From positions 2,186,647-2,250,646 of the forward strand of contig NZ_CP113913.1 in the NCBI RefSeq assembly GCF_029395355.1: 64,000 bases of DNA. The letters are read 5' to 3'. Positions within the stretch are counted from its first letter, which is position 1; each line of letters begins with the position of its first letter. Source of the DNA: Bifidobacterium sp. ESL0800 (lineage in GTDB: Bacteria > Actinomycetota > Actinomycetes > Actinomycetales > Bifidobacteriaceae). This document shows positions 38,152-48,296 of the stretch, one piece after another. Both the position numbers and the translations under genes were made by a program. Under the pieces are notes generated by a model that ran no database searches, was not told the DNA's origin, and saw nothing but the letters and a program-made list of their open reading frames with translations.

Positions 38152-38970
38152 ATGACGACTTGGCATACTGGAGGGGCGTATCGGCGGAAGCCCAACAACT
38201 ATCGCCGTCGACCTGTTCAAGGCGGCAGGAGGGTCAGCAACGCCCATTTCCGACGGCGACGGGTCGATTTCGACAGCCTGCTGGTACGATTCCTGATTTT
38301 GTTGCTTGCGGCTTGCATTATCGGTGTCGGTTTCGGGCTGGCGCTGCCGAAAGTGAGCAAGCCACTTGCGCAGATGACCGGCCAGTATGTGGCGACCGGA
38401 CCGGTGGCGCAGGTGCTGGCGACGTTGCCGGTGGACGACCATCCGAGCACTCGTGGTTACGACCGCGATTCGTTCGGCTACAACACCACCGACGACGACG
38501 GTGACGGTTGCACCATCCGTGACGACATCCTCAAGCGAGACATGACAAGCGTCAGATACAAGGAACCGAGCGCTTGTCAGGTCAAAACCGGCGCTTTGCA
38601 GGAACCGTACACCGGCAAATCCATCCGTTTCGTGCGTGGCAAACGGACGAGCGCGGCGGTGCAGATTGACCATGTCGTGGCGCTGGAAAACGCCTGGCAG
38701 TCCGGGGCGAGCCAGTGGGATGCGGAGACGAAACAGGAATACGGCAACGATGCCTACAATCTGCTGGCCGTCGACGGTCCGGCCAATCAGCAGAAGGGTT
38801 CCGCCTCCGCCGCCTACTGGCTTCCCGCGAACCGCGGATTCCGCTGTGCCTACGTCGCCCGTCAGGTCGGGGTCAAGCAGAAATACAACCTCTCGGTGAC
38901 GACCTCCGAAAAACAAGCCATCTCAAAAGTCCTGAAAACGTGCCCGGCCCAGCAGATTCCGAAGCGGTAA
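38152..38970 (+). CDS. Membrane-anchored HNH-type nuclease (DUF1524/GmrSD C-terminal-like)
   Basis: A 272-residue protein: a basic Arg-rich cytoplasmic N-terminus, one membrane span at about 44-66, then an exported domain. That domain shows the DUF1524-like core: IDHVVALENAWQSGASQW (His-based HNH centre), NDAYNLLAVDGPANQQKGSA and YWLPANRGFRCAYVARQVGVK. Such proteins are common in actinobacteria and are probable extracellular nucleases involved in nutrient scavenging or DNA handling; the exact role is unproven. The ATG at 38152 has AAAAGGA upstream. Confidence 0.85.
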   Translation: MTTWHTGGAYRRKPNNYRRRPVQGGRRVSNAHFRRRRVDFDSLLVRFLILLLAACIIGVGFGLALPKVSKPLAQMTGQYVATGPVAQVLATLPVDDHPSTRGYDRDSFGYNTTDDDGDGCTIRDDILKRDMTSVRYKEPSACQVKTGALQEPYTGKSIRFVRGKRTSAAVQIDHVVALENAWQSGASQWDAETKQEYGNDAYNLLAVDGPANQQKGSASAAYWLPANRGFRCAYVARQVGVKQKYNLSVTTSEKQAISKVLKTCPAQQIPKR

Positions 38971-39005
38971 GAGCGTCTTCGGCTGGAGTGCCCCGAGAAT
39001 AAGAA

Positions 39006-39057
39006 AAACGCCGATGTGCAGTTTGTGATGTGCATTCCAAACTGTGCATCGGCGTTT
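39006..39057. terminator. Bidirectional terminator between convergent genes
   Basis: A long stem AAACGCCGATGTGCAGTTT paired with AAACTGTGCATCGGCGTTT (two wobbles) and a 14-nt loop, with A and T runs outside. It serves the nuclease gene and the convergent transporter gene. Confidence 0.85.
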
Positions 39058-39080
39058 GTTGAACGTGGCGTGAATCCCGA

Positions 39081-40913
39081 TTACTTGTGCTGATGAATGT
39101 GGGGGACGTGGGGCACATGGACGTGGCGCAGCGTGCGGTTGGCGAGGTCTCGGGCCGAACCGGCACCCTGGCCTTTGACGCCGAAGAACACGATCAGCAC
39201 CATGCCCAGCGCGATGACCGAGCTGATGATCAGCGACATCCTGATGCCGAAGATGTTCGAGAGGATCGCGGCTTCGTGGCCCGAACCCATCGAGCTCTGC
39301 CGGATCTTGGTGAACTCCTCCATGAGGATGACCAGCACCGGTGCGCCGATGGCTCCGGATATCTGTCGCACCGTGTTGGTGACGGCCGATCCGGCGGACA
39401 TCGAGCGCACTTCCAGACAGTTGAGCGACCAGGTGGTCACCGGCATCAGCACGAAGCCCATGCCGATCTGTCGGATGAACTGGCAGATGGAGACCCACCA
39501 GATCGGGATGCCAGTGCTGATGAAACTCATCATGATGGTGCCGATCATGAGGATGGTCGTGCCGGCCAGAGCCACGGGGCGCGCGCCGTACTTGTCGAGC
39601 GCACGGCCGCCGAAGAACTGCGCGATGCACTGGCCGATGGCGCCCGGCAGCATCACCAGTCCGGAGATCGTGGCCGAGTAGCCGCGGTCGTTCTGGATGA
39701 ACAGCGGAATGATGACGGTGATGGAACTGAAGGCGAAGAAGCTCATGGCGGCGGTAATAGTGCCCATCATGAAGCTGTGGTTCCTGAGCACGGTGAGGTC
39801 GAGCAGTGGCGGCTGGATCTTCTTGATGCCATCGATGATCGATCGGCTCTTGGAACTGGCGAAATGCTTCTTGAGCTTGTCCGCGTGGTCCGGATTGTCG
39901 GCGACATGCTTGACCATGGCGTGCACGGCCTCGATACTTGCCGGGTAGGCCGAAGCGCTGCCGGGTTGAGATGAAGCGGAATCGTCGGCTTGCTGCGTTG
40001 CGCTCTCCTTGAACGCCTGCATCTCGCTGCTTTCGAGATCGTCGATGGCCGCGTTCATTTCCTTCTTGTAACGCTTGGCGCCTTTGAGCTGACGGGTGAC
40101 GAACCAGACGATGCCGACCAGGCCGACGGCCATCGGCAGCCAGACCAGAGGGTTGGTGAACGCATAGGTCTCGATGTTGGTGAAGCCGAAGAGCAGGCCG
40201 CCGAAACCGATGATCGACAGGCACACCGAGAAGAAGTCGGCCTTGGCGTCGTCATCGTTCTCGCCGAAGTTATGCAGGCCGAAAATGGCGAGCACCAGGG
40301 CGATGGCGCCGACGATGGTCAGCGAGACGAAGATGGAGCGCCAGCCGCTGGCGTCGGTCTGCCAGCCGCCGAAGGTCGGGCCGATGGCCGGGGCGACGCT
40401 CATGGCCACGCCCACGGTGCCCATCGCCACGCCGCGTTTGGACATCGGGTAGACCGAGAAGACGATGATCTGCAGCACCGGCCACATCACGCCGGAGCCG
40501 ATGGCTTCGAGCGTGCGGCCGGCGAGCACGACGATGAAGGTCGGGCCGAACCAGGCCAGCACAGAGCCGAGCGTGAAGACGACCATCGAGGTGATGACAA
40601 TCTGGCGGGTGGAGAAACGGCGGGTGAGGTAGGCGGTCAGCGGCACCATGACGCCCTGCACCAGCTGGATGACGGAGGTCAGCCACTGGCCGGTGGTCAC
40701 ATTGATGTGGAACTCGGAGACGATGGTCGGCAATGCCGCGCTCAGTTGCAGCTGGGTGAAGTTGCCGACGAAGGTGATGAAGGTGAGGATGGCGATGGAG
40801 ATGAAGGCCGCATGGCTCAAGTGCCCGTCGATGTAGGATTCCTCTTTGGTGAGGGCTTTCGACAAGGATGGTTTCGAAGGAGATTTTGCCGACGTTTGCG
40901 TTGGATCAGACAC
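39081..40913 (-). CDS. MFS drug-efflux type transporter, 14-TM (DHA2/EmrB-QacA) family
   Basis: A 610-residue proton-coupled exporter with 14 hydrophobic spans. After an N-terminal charged tail, span 1 (ISIAILTFITFVGNFTQLQLSAALP) and motif C-like GPTFGGWQTD identify the family. A cytosolic loop of about 110 residues (about 280-385, with EMNAAIDDLESSEMQ) separates spans 8 and 9 and is longer than in EmrB. The substrate is unknown; antimicrobials or bile-type compounds are plausible for a gut commensal. No regulator gene is adjacent. Confidence 0.92.
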   Translation of the reverse strand: MSDPTQTSAKSPSKPSLSKALTKEESYIDGHLSHAAFISIAILTFITFVGNFTQLQLSAALPTIVSEFHINVTTGQWLTSVIQLVQGVMVPLTAYLTRRFSTRQIVITSMVVFTLGSVLAWFGPTFIVVLAGRTLEAIGSGVMWPVLQIIVFSVYPMSKRGVAMGTVGVAMSVAPAIGPTFGGWQTDASGWRSIFVSLTIVGAIALVLAIFGLHNFGENDDDAKADFFSVCLSIIGFGGLLFGFTNIETYAFTNPLVWLPMAVGLVGIVWFVTRQLKGAKRYKKEMNAAIDDLESSEMQAFKESATQQADDSASSQPGSASAYPASIEAVHAMVKHVADNPDHADKLKKHFASSKSRSIIDGIKKIQPPLLDLTVLRNHSFMMGTITAAMSFFAFSSITVIIPLFIQNDRGYSATISGLVMLPGAIGQCIAQFFGGRALDKYGARPVALAGTTILMIGTIMMSFISTGIPIWWVSICQFIRQIGMGFVLMPVTTWSLNCLEVRSMSAGSAVTNTVRQISGAIGAPVLVILMEEFTKIRQSSMGSGHEAAILSNIFGIRMSLIISSVIALGMVLIVFFGVKGQGAGSARDLANRTLRHVHVPHVPHIHQHK

Positions 40914-41103
40914 GACCGCCCGCTCCCTCTTGTTGTTGCACTGAGATGTTCATTAGTACCTGCATACGTTTATCACAATTTTCGAAATTCAAGGCGTTCA
41001 ATTATGATTTCGGCGGAGGAAAGACGATTCCACTACGCTTGCTCACCCGGTTCAGATTACACCCTTAGCCGGATAGCGGGCATATATGATGTCACAGGTC
41101 GCA

Positions 41104-41152
41104 GACAAATACAACTACAAACACAAATACAAAGACAAAATTGAACACAAAC
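41104..41152. repeat. Low-complexity ACAAA-rich tract
   Basis: About 49 bp of roughly hexameric units (ACAAAT, ACAACT, ACAAAC, ACAAAG) at the downstream end of the priming glycosyltransferase gene. On the minus strand it reads as a TTTGT-rich tract 16 bp after the stop. Confidence 0.7.
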
Positions 41153-41167
41153 TGGGTGGCGTGTGAT

Positions 41168-42907
41168 TTACACGCCGGTGCCGCGGAAAACGGCCATGAC
41201 GGTTTTGAGCAGAATGGCGATGTCGCCGGTGAACGACCAGTTCTCGACGTACGAGATGTCGAGCTGTTCGCTCTCTTCCTGGCTCAGTTCGTTGCGTCCG
41301 GAAATCTGCCACGGCCCGGTGATGCCGGGCTTGACCAAGAGACGTGCGGAATAGAGCGAGCCGTATTGATCCACCTCGTACTGCTGCTGCGGCCGGGGCC
41401 CGACGAGGCTCATGTCGCCCTTGAACACGTTGAAGAACTGCGGGAATTCGTCCAGCGATGTCTTACGAATGAAGTGACCGAACTTGGTGATGCGCGGATC
41501 GTCCTCGGCCTTGAACAAAATGCCGTGTACGTTGCCGGTCTCCTCGGCCACCTTCTCGTCGTATTTGTCAGCATTCACGCGCATCGAACGGAATTTGTAG
41601 AGCGTGAACGGCTTGCCGTAAAGCCCGATACGCTGTTGGGAATACATCGCCGGTCCGCCGTCTTCGCTCTTGACGCGGATGGCGACGAATGCCATCAGCG
41701 GCGAAGAGATGATGATGGCGAAGGCGGAACCGACGAGGTCGAAGGCGCGTTTAAGTATTCTGGTCAATGTGGAATACTGCGGCAGCCGGGCCGTGAGCAT
41801 CGGCATCGACGGGTTGCTGCGCAGATGGAGCTGTGAGGATGCGATATCGGCGACGTTGGCCATGAACGCGAGCTCGATTCCCATGGACTCCACCGCCAAC
41901 GAGAAGGTACGCATGGTCTCGGAATACCGGGACATGACGTCGGCGATGAGAATCGCCTGCGAGCCGAGTTCCCTCGCCTTTTGAGGCAAGTGAGAGTCCA
42001 TCGGCAATATCCGCAGTTTCTGTTCTTCCGGGCAGGTGGCGCTGAACGGCACCGAAACGAGTTGCTGTGCGTCCGGGGAGTTCTGATTTTCAGAACTATC
42101 GGAGACGGAGACCACGGGACAGACCGCGACGGGCCTGTAGCCCATACCCGGATTTTCCTTGAGTTGCGCGATGACGTTGTGGATTCCCTCGGGTGAACCG
42201 ACAATCACAGTGTCATACATGTAGGTGTCTTTGCGGCGATGCCGATGCAAAGAACGACGCATGATCCAACGTTCCAGCAGCTCCAGCACGCAGGAGCAAA
42301 GCGGTATGAGAACGGTCAGAGAACGCGGAATGTCGAGCTTGAAGATATAGCTGAACATGCAGATGATGACGAAATCGACCAACGTCGCGTTGAGGATCTC
42401 GCTATACAGCTCGTAGCCCTCGCCCATGGCGTGACGGTGATAGATGTGCTGCGATGCGAGGCTCACGATCCACGCGACACAGATGAGTACAAGAAATAGG
42501 TTGAGCCGTTTCGGGCTATAGCCGTAATTCCTTAAATTCGCGTAGGCAGGAGTATCGAGAAACAACACTAGAGCCGTAGCCAAAAGCGTCATGACGATAT
42601 CGAGCACGATAAGGGTTGTGTTGAAGACGAAACTCCATTTCGGAATGGAATAGTTGAGCAGCTGATGATTGGAATCAGTGGCTTTGGAATGGAACTTGCC
42701 TTCGCTGTCCGAAAGAAAATACGAGCCGTCGAAAAAGCTGTTGCTCACGGGTGTATCGACGCGATGCGGGTCTGATGAAGCGGTGCGTTTCTTGCGTTTA
42801 TTGGTGAATGGGAGTTCTGGATTTCCTTCGATTTTCAAGGTTTTGTCGTCAAGGTGCGTCGCGTCAGGGGTCTGCTGAATATGACCCGACTCAACTCTCT
42901 GTGCCAC
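41168..42907 (-). CDS. Polyprenyl-phosphate sugar-1-phosphate transferase (priming glycosyltransferase for exopolysaccharide)
   Basis: It starts polysaccharide repeat-unit synthesis by moving a sugar-1-phosphate onto undecaprenyl phosphate. The N-terminal half has four to five membrane spans (from [20 protein letters not shown]) and a soluble CoA-binding-like domain. The C-terminal catalytic domain shows [45 protein letters not shown] and [18 protein letters not shown] 42907 with AAGAGG seven bases before it is preferred to the ATG at 43024, which adds 39 unrelated residues. It is divergent from the rest of the locus. Confidence 0.93.
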   Translation of the reverse strand: MAQRVESGHIQQTPDATHLDDKTLKIEGNPELPFTNKRKKRTASSDPHRVDTPVSNSFFDGSYFLSDSEGKFHSKATDSNHQLLNYSIPKWSFVFNTTLIVLDIVMTLLATALVLFLDTPAYANLRNYGYSPKRLNLFLVLICVAWIVSLASQHIYHRHAMGEGYELYSEILNATLVDFVIICMFSYIFKLDIPRSLTVLIPLCSCVLELLERWIMRRSLHRHRRKDTYMYDTVIVGSPEGIHNVIAQLKENPGMGYRPVAVCPVVSVSDSSENQNSPDAQQLVSVPFSATCPEEQKLRILPMDSHLPQKARELGSQAILIADVMSRYSETMRTFSLAVESMGIELAFMANVADIASSQLHLRSNPSMPMLTARLPQYSTLTRILKRAFDLVGSAFAIIISSPLMAFVAIRVKSEDGGPAMYSQQRIGLYGKPFTLYKFRSMRVNADKYDEKVAEETGNVHGILFKAEDDPRITKFGHFIRKTSLDEFPQFFNVFKGDMSLVGPRPQQQYEVDQYGSLYSARLLVKPGITGPWQISGRNELSQEESEQLDISYVENWSFTGDIAILLKTVMAVFRGTGV

Positions 42908-43140
42908 GATGTAACCTCTTCTTCTTAAGAAACCGCTCACCCAATGATACATAACACATAGGCAAAGAAGGTTGCTCTGTTGCAGTTCTCGGCGTGTGTC
43001 GGTCTCACTGTGCTGCATAGTCATGCTACTGCCTAGGCCCGTGTTATGTCTGCCAGGGTTACCTTACTTATACCGAATCTGTGCAGAATTTGCCTCAAAG
43101 TCGTGAAATCCAAGGTAATAGAGCATAATGGTTCATTGTC

Positions 43141-44994
43141 ATGTCAGTGAAGGGAAGTTTCATGCGTCAACCACAAGGTAGGCATTTGGCGGCCGTCAGG
43201 CCTATGCGCCGGCATCGTGCCTGGCCGTGGGTCCTGCTGGTGATATTCGTGCTGCTTGTTGCCATGGCCGGGGTCGGAGCATATGCCGCCAAGACCATGT
43301 ATGGGCAGGCCAAAGAGGTCAAGACGCACGAGCAGAACGCCGTAACCATGCTCAGCGGCTTCTCGAGCACCAACGATTTGGACTCGCTGGATCAGATTTC
43401 GCAGAAACTGCCGCAGGTGCAGAGCGAAACGCAACAGGCCAAGGAAATTGCACATGGCAGGCTTTGGAATCTGGCCGCCAAGGCTCCGTTCATCGGCAAC
43501 GACATCAAGACGGTGCAGGGTATGACGTCGAGCGTTGACGGGATTACGCATGATTCTGTCCCGCAATTTCTTAACGTGGTGAACCAGCTGAAATCCGCGA
43601 ACCTCAGCCAGGGTAACGGACAGATTAATCTTCAGCCGATTTTGCAGTCACAGCAACAGATAAAAATTGCCAACGATTCCATGCAGGCCCAAGTAAATGC
43701 ATTTCACCAGTTGCCTGCGCAGAAAGCAAAGTTAGGTGTGGTTCGCAACGCTTATGACTCTTCAGATAAGAAGCTTGATGCTCTGGCCGAGAAGATTGAC
43801 GAAATTTCGAAAGCTTTCCAAATCGTCCCTGATTTTCTTGGTGTGAATCAGCCGCATCATTACGCGGTGATGTCCATGACCACTTCCGAGGTTCGATCCG
43901 GCGGTGGTCTTGTTGGTTCTATAGGAGACCTTACAACCGATAATGGGAAAATAACCGTTGGAGATTTCCTTCCTAACCTCACTTACGAACGGTACGGTGC
44001 GGTCGGCCCCACTGCCAGTGAACGAGCGATTTTTTCTGACTGGGGTCCGGAAAATATGTCGCTCGATATTCGCGATTCTGCGGTAGTTCCCGACACTGCA
44101 CGTACTGCACAGATGATGCAAGTGGTGTGGAATCAAACTCCCTGGGGCACGAATGCTCCTATTGATGGGGTGATTACCATTGACCCGGTTTTCTTGCAGC
44201 AATTGATTGCCATAAACGGTAGCGTGAAGTTGTCGAATGGGCAGGTACTCGACGGCCAGAATACAGCGGAGTTTCTACTCAATACTATTTATAAAGTGTA
44301 TAGTCCGGGGCAGCAGGATGTTCTTTTTGGCGAAGTGGCAACACAATCAATGAACAACATGTTTTCGAATATGAATTTTGATAAAATCTCTAAAATCGCT
44401 GGGGTTATGGGCAGCATGGCACGTTGGCGTCATTTTACGATGTATTCTTTCGATTCTCAGCTTGAGCAGAAATATATGGCGAATGGCTATACAGGACAGA
44501 CACCGAACAGCGAGGAGAATCCTGAGGTAGGTGTTTATGTCAACGAGCAAAATGTTTCTAAGATGAGTTGGTACATCAAGCGTACTTCCAAAATTACCAA
44601 GACCAGTACCAATCCTACGGGTGCTCGAACTTATCATGTCGATTATAGTATGACGAATACTTTGAGCCAGACAGAGGTTTCGTCTTTGCCTGACTACATC
44701 AAAGGCATGTATCCAATGAGCGTTCCGTTGGGATATGGCAGCGAGAAAACGCTGATTTATGCTCCCGCGGGAGGGAGCGTTACTAATCTTGTCATTCATG
44801 GGCAAGCAAGCGCGCCGAAACAGATGACTTTAAACGACAAGCCGTTGCGGGCAAGCGTGGCCACTTTGCCGCCAGGCGCGACGGTGACTTTTTCCTTCGA
44901 CGTAACCACATCTGCGAAGACCGTTTCCGATTTGGAGCTGGACCAAAGCCCGATGGGTTGGGAAGATCCGGGTGTCACTAAGATAAACTACTGA
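43141..44994 (+). CDS. DUF4012 family membrane-anchored protein
   Basis: A 617-residue protein with a short basic N-terminus, one membrane span (about 28-50, WVLLVIFVLLVAMAGVGAYAA) and a large exported domain. That domain begins with helical segments and includes YAVMSMTTSEVRSGGGLVGSIG, the DUF4012 hallmark. Homologues sit in actinobacterial capsule/EPS loci, but their biochemical role is unknown. GC content falls through the gene, from core-like at the start to AT-richer at the end, suggesting a recombination joint inside it. Confidence 0.85.
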   Translation: MSVKGSFMRQPQGRHLAAVRPMRRHRAWPWVLLVIFVLLVAMAGVGAYAAKTMYGQAKEVKTHEQNAVTMLSGFSSTNDLDSLDQISQKLPQVQSETQQAKEIAHGRLWNLAAKAPFIGNDIKTVQGMTSSVDGITHDSVPQFLNVVNQLKSANLSQGNGQINLQPILQSQQQIKIANDSMQAQVNAFHQLPAQKAKLGVVRNAYDSSDKKLDALAEKIDEISKAFQIVPDFLGVNQPHHYAVMSMTTSEVRSGGGLVGSIGDLTTDNGKITVGDFLPNLTYERYGAVGPTASERAIFSDWGPENMSLDIRDSAVVPDTARTAQMMQVVWNQTPWGTNAPIDGVITIDPVFLQQLIAINGSVKLSNGQVLDGQNTAEFLLNTIYKVYSPGQQDVLFGEVATQSMNNMFSNMNFDKISKIAGVMGSMARWRHFTMYSFDSQLEQKYMANGYTGQTPNSEENPEVGVYVNEQNVSKMSWYIKRTSKITKTSTNPTGARTYHVDYSMTNTLSQTEVSSLPDYIKGMYPMSVPLGYGSEKTLIYAPAGGSVTNLVIHGQASAPKQMTLNDKPLRASVATLPPGATVTFSFDVTTSAKTVSDLELDQSPMGWEDPGVTKINY

Positions 44995-45101
44995 CATATT
45001 GATGGGAGAGTAGACTATTTAAGTCAGATTTTGATTACTGAGCTTAGAAAACTCAGAAGCTATAAAAATTAAAACGGTTGCGAAGAAAGGCATGGAGAGG
45101 A

Positions 45102-46226
45102 ATGACCGTAATTGTATCTGTATTTCTCATTGCCTCGTTCGGGCTATGGATTGCTCAAAGAGTTAAATCGTATTCGGCTTCTCTTTCCTGTGGTATTCTT
45201 GTCCTGATTTGGTTGATGCTGACATGCATAGTAGGTTTAAGGTCTTGGAATGTTGGCCGAGATTCGCTTATGTATGCACGCCAATTTGAAGCATTGGGGA
45301 CTCGATCTCTCGGTATTAGGGATTACCTCGCTCCGGGATATACTCTAGTTAGTCTGGCACTTCGTGTCATTGGACTGGATGAGTATCAGTATCTCTTTAT
45401 TGTCATGGCCGGTTTGACCTTCGGTTTTCTCCTTTTTGCGGTTTGGCGTTTAAGCAAGATGCCGGCTGTAACATTGTTCATATTATTAAGTTTCGGCAAT
45501 TTACTGGAGTCGGTGAATCAGTACCGTCAATTTCTGGCACTTTCAATTGTTCTTTTTTCATTTATTTTTTTTATTGAGAATAAAGTTATAATATATTATC
45601 TATTAATAATTTTGGCCTGTTGCTTCCACCCGTCAGCTTTAATTTGCTTGCTCATACCGATTGTGTTGCATTGGCATTTTTCTGACTTAACAATGATTGT
45701 TGTTTCGATATCATCTGTGATTCTCTTTAGTGTATTAACTCCCTTGATACACAAAGCGATGAATATTCTTCCTTATGTGCAAAATTACGTAGGATCGCAG
45801 TTTGATTCCAAAATTTCTCTCGAGAATGTTGCCGTTTTTACCTTCAGGCTTCTCGTCTTTATCGGTGTTCTTTATTGTTTCCATAAAACGAAAAGTGATA
45901 ATAAAGATAAAAAAGAAGTTGGAATTTTCTTTTATGGTATTTTTTTCCAGGCTTTGGCGTTGGTTCTTCCAGTACTGGCAAGATTGCCTTTCTACGGTGT
46001 GCAGATTTCATCTGTTCTGATACCGAGTTGCATGGGTAACAAAGAAATTGACACAGAAAAAGAAACACGTTTTATTCCTTTGTGGTGTGACGTTCTGATT
46101 ATTCTCGTTTTTGCTCTTTATCTTGTCGCGGATTGCTATTCCAAACGATTCATGTGGACAGATTATTCTTTTTTCTGGCAGCAAACTGATGTACTAAGCG
46201 CTATTCGGAGATGGACTCCTCAGTGA
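45102..46226 (+). CDS. EpsG-like polysaccharide polymerase (Wzy role)
   Basis: A 374-residue integral membrane protein with about ten spans. SWNVGRDSLMYARQFEALG followed by short hydrophobic helices and LLESVNQYRQFLALSIVLFS resembles the EpsG family, which polymerises EPS repeat units outside the membrane. It is AT-rich. ATG 45102 follows GAGAGG closely and AAAGG at 12 bases; a TTG at 45078 is the alternative. Confidence 0.78.
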   Translation: MTVIVSVFLIASFGLWIAQRVKSYSASLSCGILVLIWLMLTCIVGLRSWNVGRDSLMYARQFEALGTRSLGIRDYLAPGYTLVSLALRVIGLDEYQYLFIVMAGLTFGFLLFAVWRLSKMPAVTLFILLSFGNLLESVNQYRQFLALSIVLFSFIFFIENKVIIYYLLIILACCFHPSALICLLIPIVLHWHFSDLTMIVVSISSVILFSVLTPLIHKAMNILPYVQNYVGSQFDSKISLENVAVFTFRLLVFIGVLYCFHKTKSDNKDKKEVGIFFYGIFFQALALVLPVLARLPFYGVQISSVLIPSCMGNKEIDTEKETRFIPLWCDVLIILVFALYLVADCYSKRFMWTDYSFFWQQTDVLSAIRRWTPQ

Positions 46227-46294
46227 TTTTATTAGTGTCATACGGAATTTGAAATGGAATTGAGATACTGGGACTCTATGAGCAGGAGACAAAT

Positions 46295-47128
46295 GTGCAA
46301 AACCCTCTGATTAAAAAGGCATCTGCATCTTTTGTGGTTCTTACGTGGAACTCTCTTAAATACATTGAAACTTGTTTAACGTCGATTTTGCAGCTGCCGT
46401 TCAAAAAAATTAGAATTTTTGTTGTTGACAATGGTTCGGTTGATGGATCTCAGAATCTTGTTAAGGACATAGCCGCTTCAAACTCAGAGATAAAGCTTAT
46501 TTCTTTAGATAGAAACATCGGTACTACAAGGTCTCGTAATTTGGCCCTGCGAATGGTTTCGGCTGATACCGATTATGTCTGCATCATTGATTCAGATACG
46601 CAAGTAGGCGCTGAGGCTTTCTCGTCAATGGTAGAACAGCTCAACAGAGATACTGGGCATGCCATAGGTCTTGTCGGTCCGCGTATGCATAATCAACGCG
46701 GTGAGTATCAGCTTAGTGGCAGGAATCTGCCTACGTTAGGTATTAAACTTCGTAAAGTTTTTCCTGCAAAATCTATAAAACGTCAGGGAGCTTTTATGGA
46801 GATCCCTCAGACCTCGGTCAATAATGGGCTGCAGGACGTGCCGTATTTGCTTTCGGCATGTTGGCTGATGCCATATTCCACGTTGAAAACAGTTGGTTTG
46901 TTGGACGAGAATATTTTCTATGCTCCTGAAGATGTCGATTATTGTGTTCGAGTGCATAGGGCTGGATTACGTGTCGTGTTTTGCCCTGAAGCTGACATTA
47001 TGCACGATTATCAAAGAATCTCACAGCATAGGTTTTTCAGTAGAATGAATCTCAGACATATCAGTGGGCTCTCTTATTATTTCAGAAAATATCATTATCT
47101 TTTTAACGCTAGAAAAGCTTTGCTTTAA
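46295..47128 (+). CDS. Glycosyltransferase family 2
   Basis: A 277-residue GT-A enzyme adding a sugar to the lipid-linked EPS repeat unit. It shows FVVLTWNSLKYIETCL, FVVDNGSVDGSQNL, the metal-binding DXD in CIIDSDTQVG, and PEDVDYCVRVHRAGLRVVFC, as in rhamnosyltransferase-like members. The donor is not predictable. Start is GTG 46295 with AGGAG seven bases before; an ATG two bases earlier is out of frame. Confidence 0.88.
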   Translation: MQNPLIKKASASFVVLTWNSLKYIETCLTSILQLPFKKIRIFVVDNGSVDGSQNLVKDIAASNSEIKLISLDRNIGTTRSRNLALRMVSADTDYVCIIDSDTQVGAEAFSSMVEQLNRDTGHAIGLVGPRMHNQRGEYQLSGRNLPTLGIKLRKVFPAKSIKRQGAFMEIPQTSVNNGLQDVPYLLSACWLMPYSTLKTVGLLDENIFYAPEDVDYCVRVHRAGLRVVFCPEADIMHDYQRISQHRFFSRMNLRHISGLSYYFRKYHYLFNARKALL

Positions 47129-47139
47129 AGGTTTGATAA

Positions 47140-48258
47140 TTGAAAATGATAAAAAGAAAGATACTTTTTTACACTGAAGCTTGGGGTGTCGGAGGCATTG
47201 AAAGCTTCGTGATGAACACTGCTGAAACCTTGGATCGTGATCGTTTCGGCTTCGACATCTTCTCCACACATGACTGGAGCGATGCATATGACGAGCGTAT
47301 CAAGGAACTTGGTGGCCATCGCAGTGTCGTGTTCCATAATCAAAAACCGAATTTGGTCAGACGCCTTATTTCCAGTACTAAGGCGTGGAATGATCTTCTC
47401 GCGACTCATCATTATGATGCCGTTCATATCAATACGATGAATGGTGTTGGCTTTGTCTATTCTGAGATTGCAAAAAAGCACAAAGTTCCGGTTCGCGTCG
47501 TCCACTCTCATAACTCAGCTTTTTCGGGCGGACGTATTAAAGATGTCGCGCATAGGCTTGGGAGAGCGTTATTTGGCAATACAGCAACGGATCGTTTGGC
47601 GTGTTCACAGCAGGCTGGCGAATATCTATTTGCTGGTAAGCCTTTTACAGTCCTTCAGAATGGTATTGACACTCGACGTTTCCGTTTTAACCAAGAATCA
47701 AGGGTAGCGATACGGCGACAATTAGGTGTGCCTGATGGCGCTCTTTTATTTGGTTCTGTTGGGCGCTTGGCTGAGGCCAAAAATCCTCTATTTCAGGTCA
47801 ACATCCTCAAATCGCTGCGTAATTCGGGTATATCTGCCTACTTGGTCTTAGTGGGGGAGGGGCCGCTGAAAGAACGCGTTAAAGATTACGCCGATACCTT
47901 GGGTTTGGGAAACTATGTTTTCTTACCGGGAAATTCAGTTCGTCCTGAAGCTTATCTCAGCGCGATGGATGTATTCACTATGCCCAGTTTTTTCGAGGGC
48001 GCCCCATTTGCGGTTGTCGAAGCTTGTGCAAACGGGCTACCGATGCTTCTCTCGAAAGAGATACCAGTGTTAGATAACAATGATCTGAAGGAAGTGCATC
48101 TTGTAATTCAAGATGTCAATTTATGGGTTAATGAAGCTATCAGACAGTGGCAGAATAATGATGTGACGGTACGTCGCGAAGGAGGTGCACATGTACGGAA
48201 GATGGGTATGGATCGGGTAGCTACCACAAAAAGACTAGAAGAGGTCTACCGTAGCTAG
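47140..48258 (+). CDS. Glycosyltransferase family 4 (GT-B fold)
   Basis: A 372-residue enzyme with WGVGGIESFVMNTAETLD at the N-terminus, the nucleotide-sugar site around GSVGRLAEAKNP, and the C-terminal EX7E motif in FFEGAPFAVVEACANGLP, a capsular glycosyltransferase signature. It is 12 bp after the GT2 gene and probably in the same transcript. TTG 47140 has AAAGG eight bases before; ATG 47146 is the alternative. Confidence 0.9.
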   Translation: MKMIKRKILFYTEAWGVGGIESFVMNTAETLDRDRFGFDIFSTHDWSDAYDERIKELGGHRSVVFHNQKPNLVRRLISSTKAWNDLLATHHYDAVHINTMNGVGFVYSEIAKKHKVPVRVVHSHNSAFSGGRIKDVAHRLGRALFGNTATDRLACSQQAGEYLFAGKPFTVLQNGIDTRRFRFNQESRVAIRRQLGVPDGALLFGSVGRLAEAKNPLFQVNILKSLRNSGISAYLVLVGEGPLKERVKDYADTLGLGNYVFLPGNSVRPEAYLSAMDVFTMPSFFEGAPFAVVEACANGLPMLLSKEIPVLDNNDLKEVHLVIQDVNLWVNEAIRQWQNNDVTVRREGGAHVRKMGMDRVATTKRLEEVYRS

Positions 48259-48296
48259 CTATAGTGATAATCAACGAAGAGAAGGATTGCGTTCTG

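Noticed and set aside
39990..41144. 384-codon plus-strand frame opposite the MFS transporter
   Set aside because: Shadow frame, Asp/Gly/His-rich, without motifs or a ribosome site.
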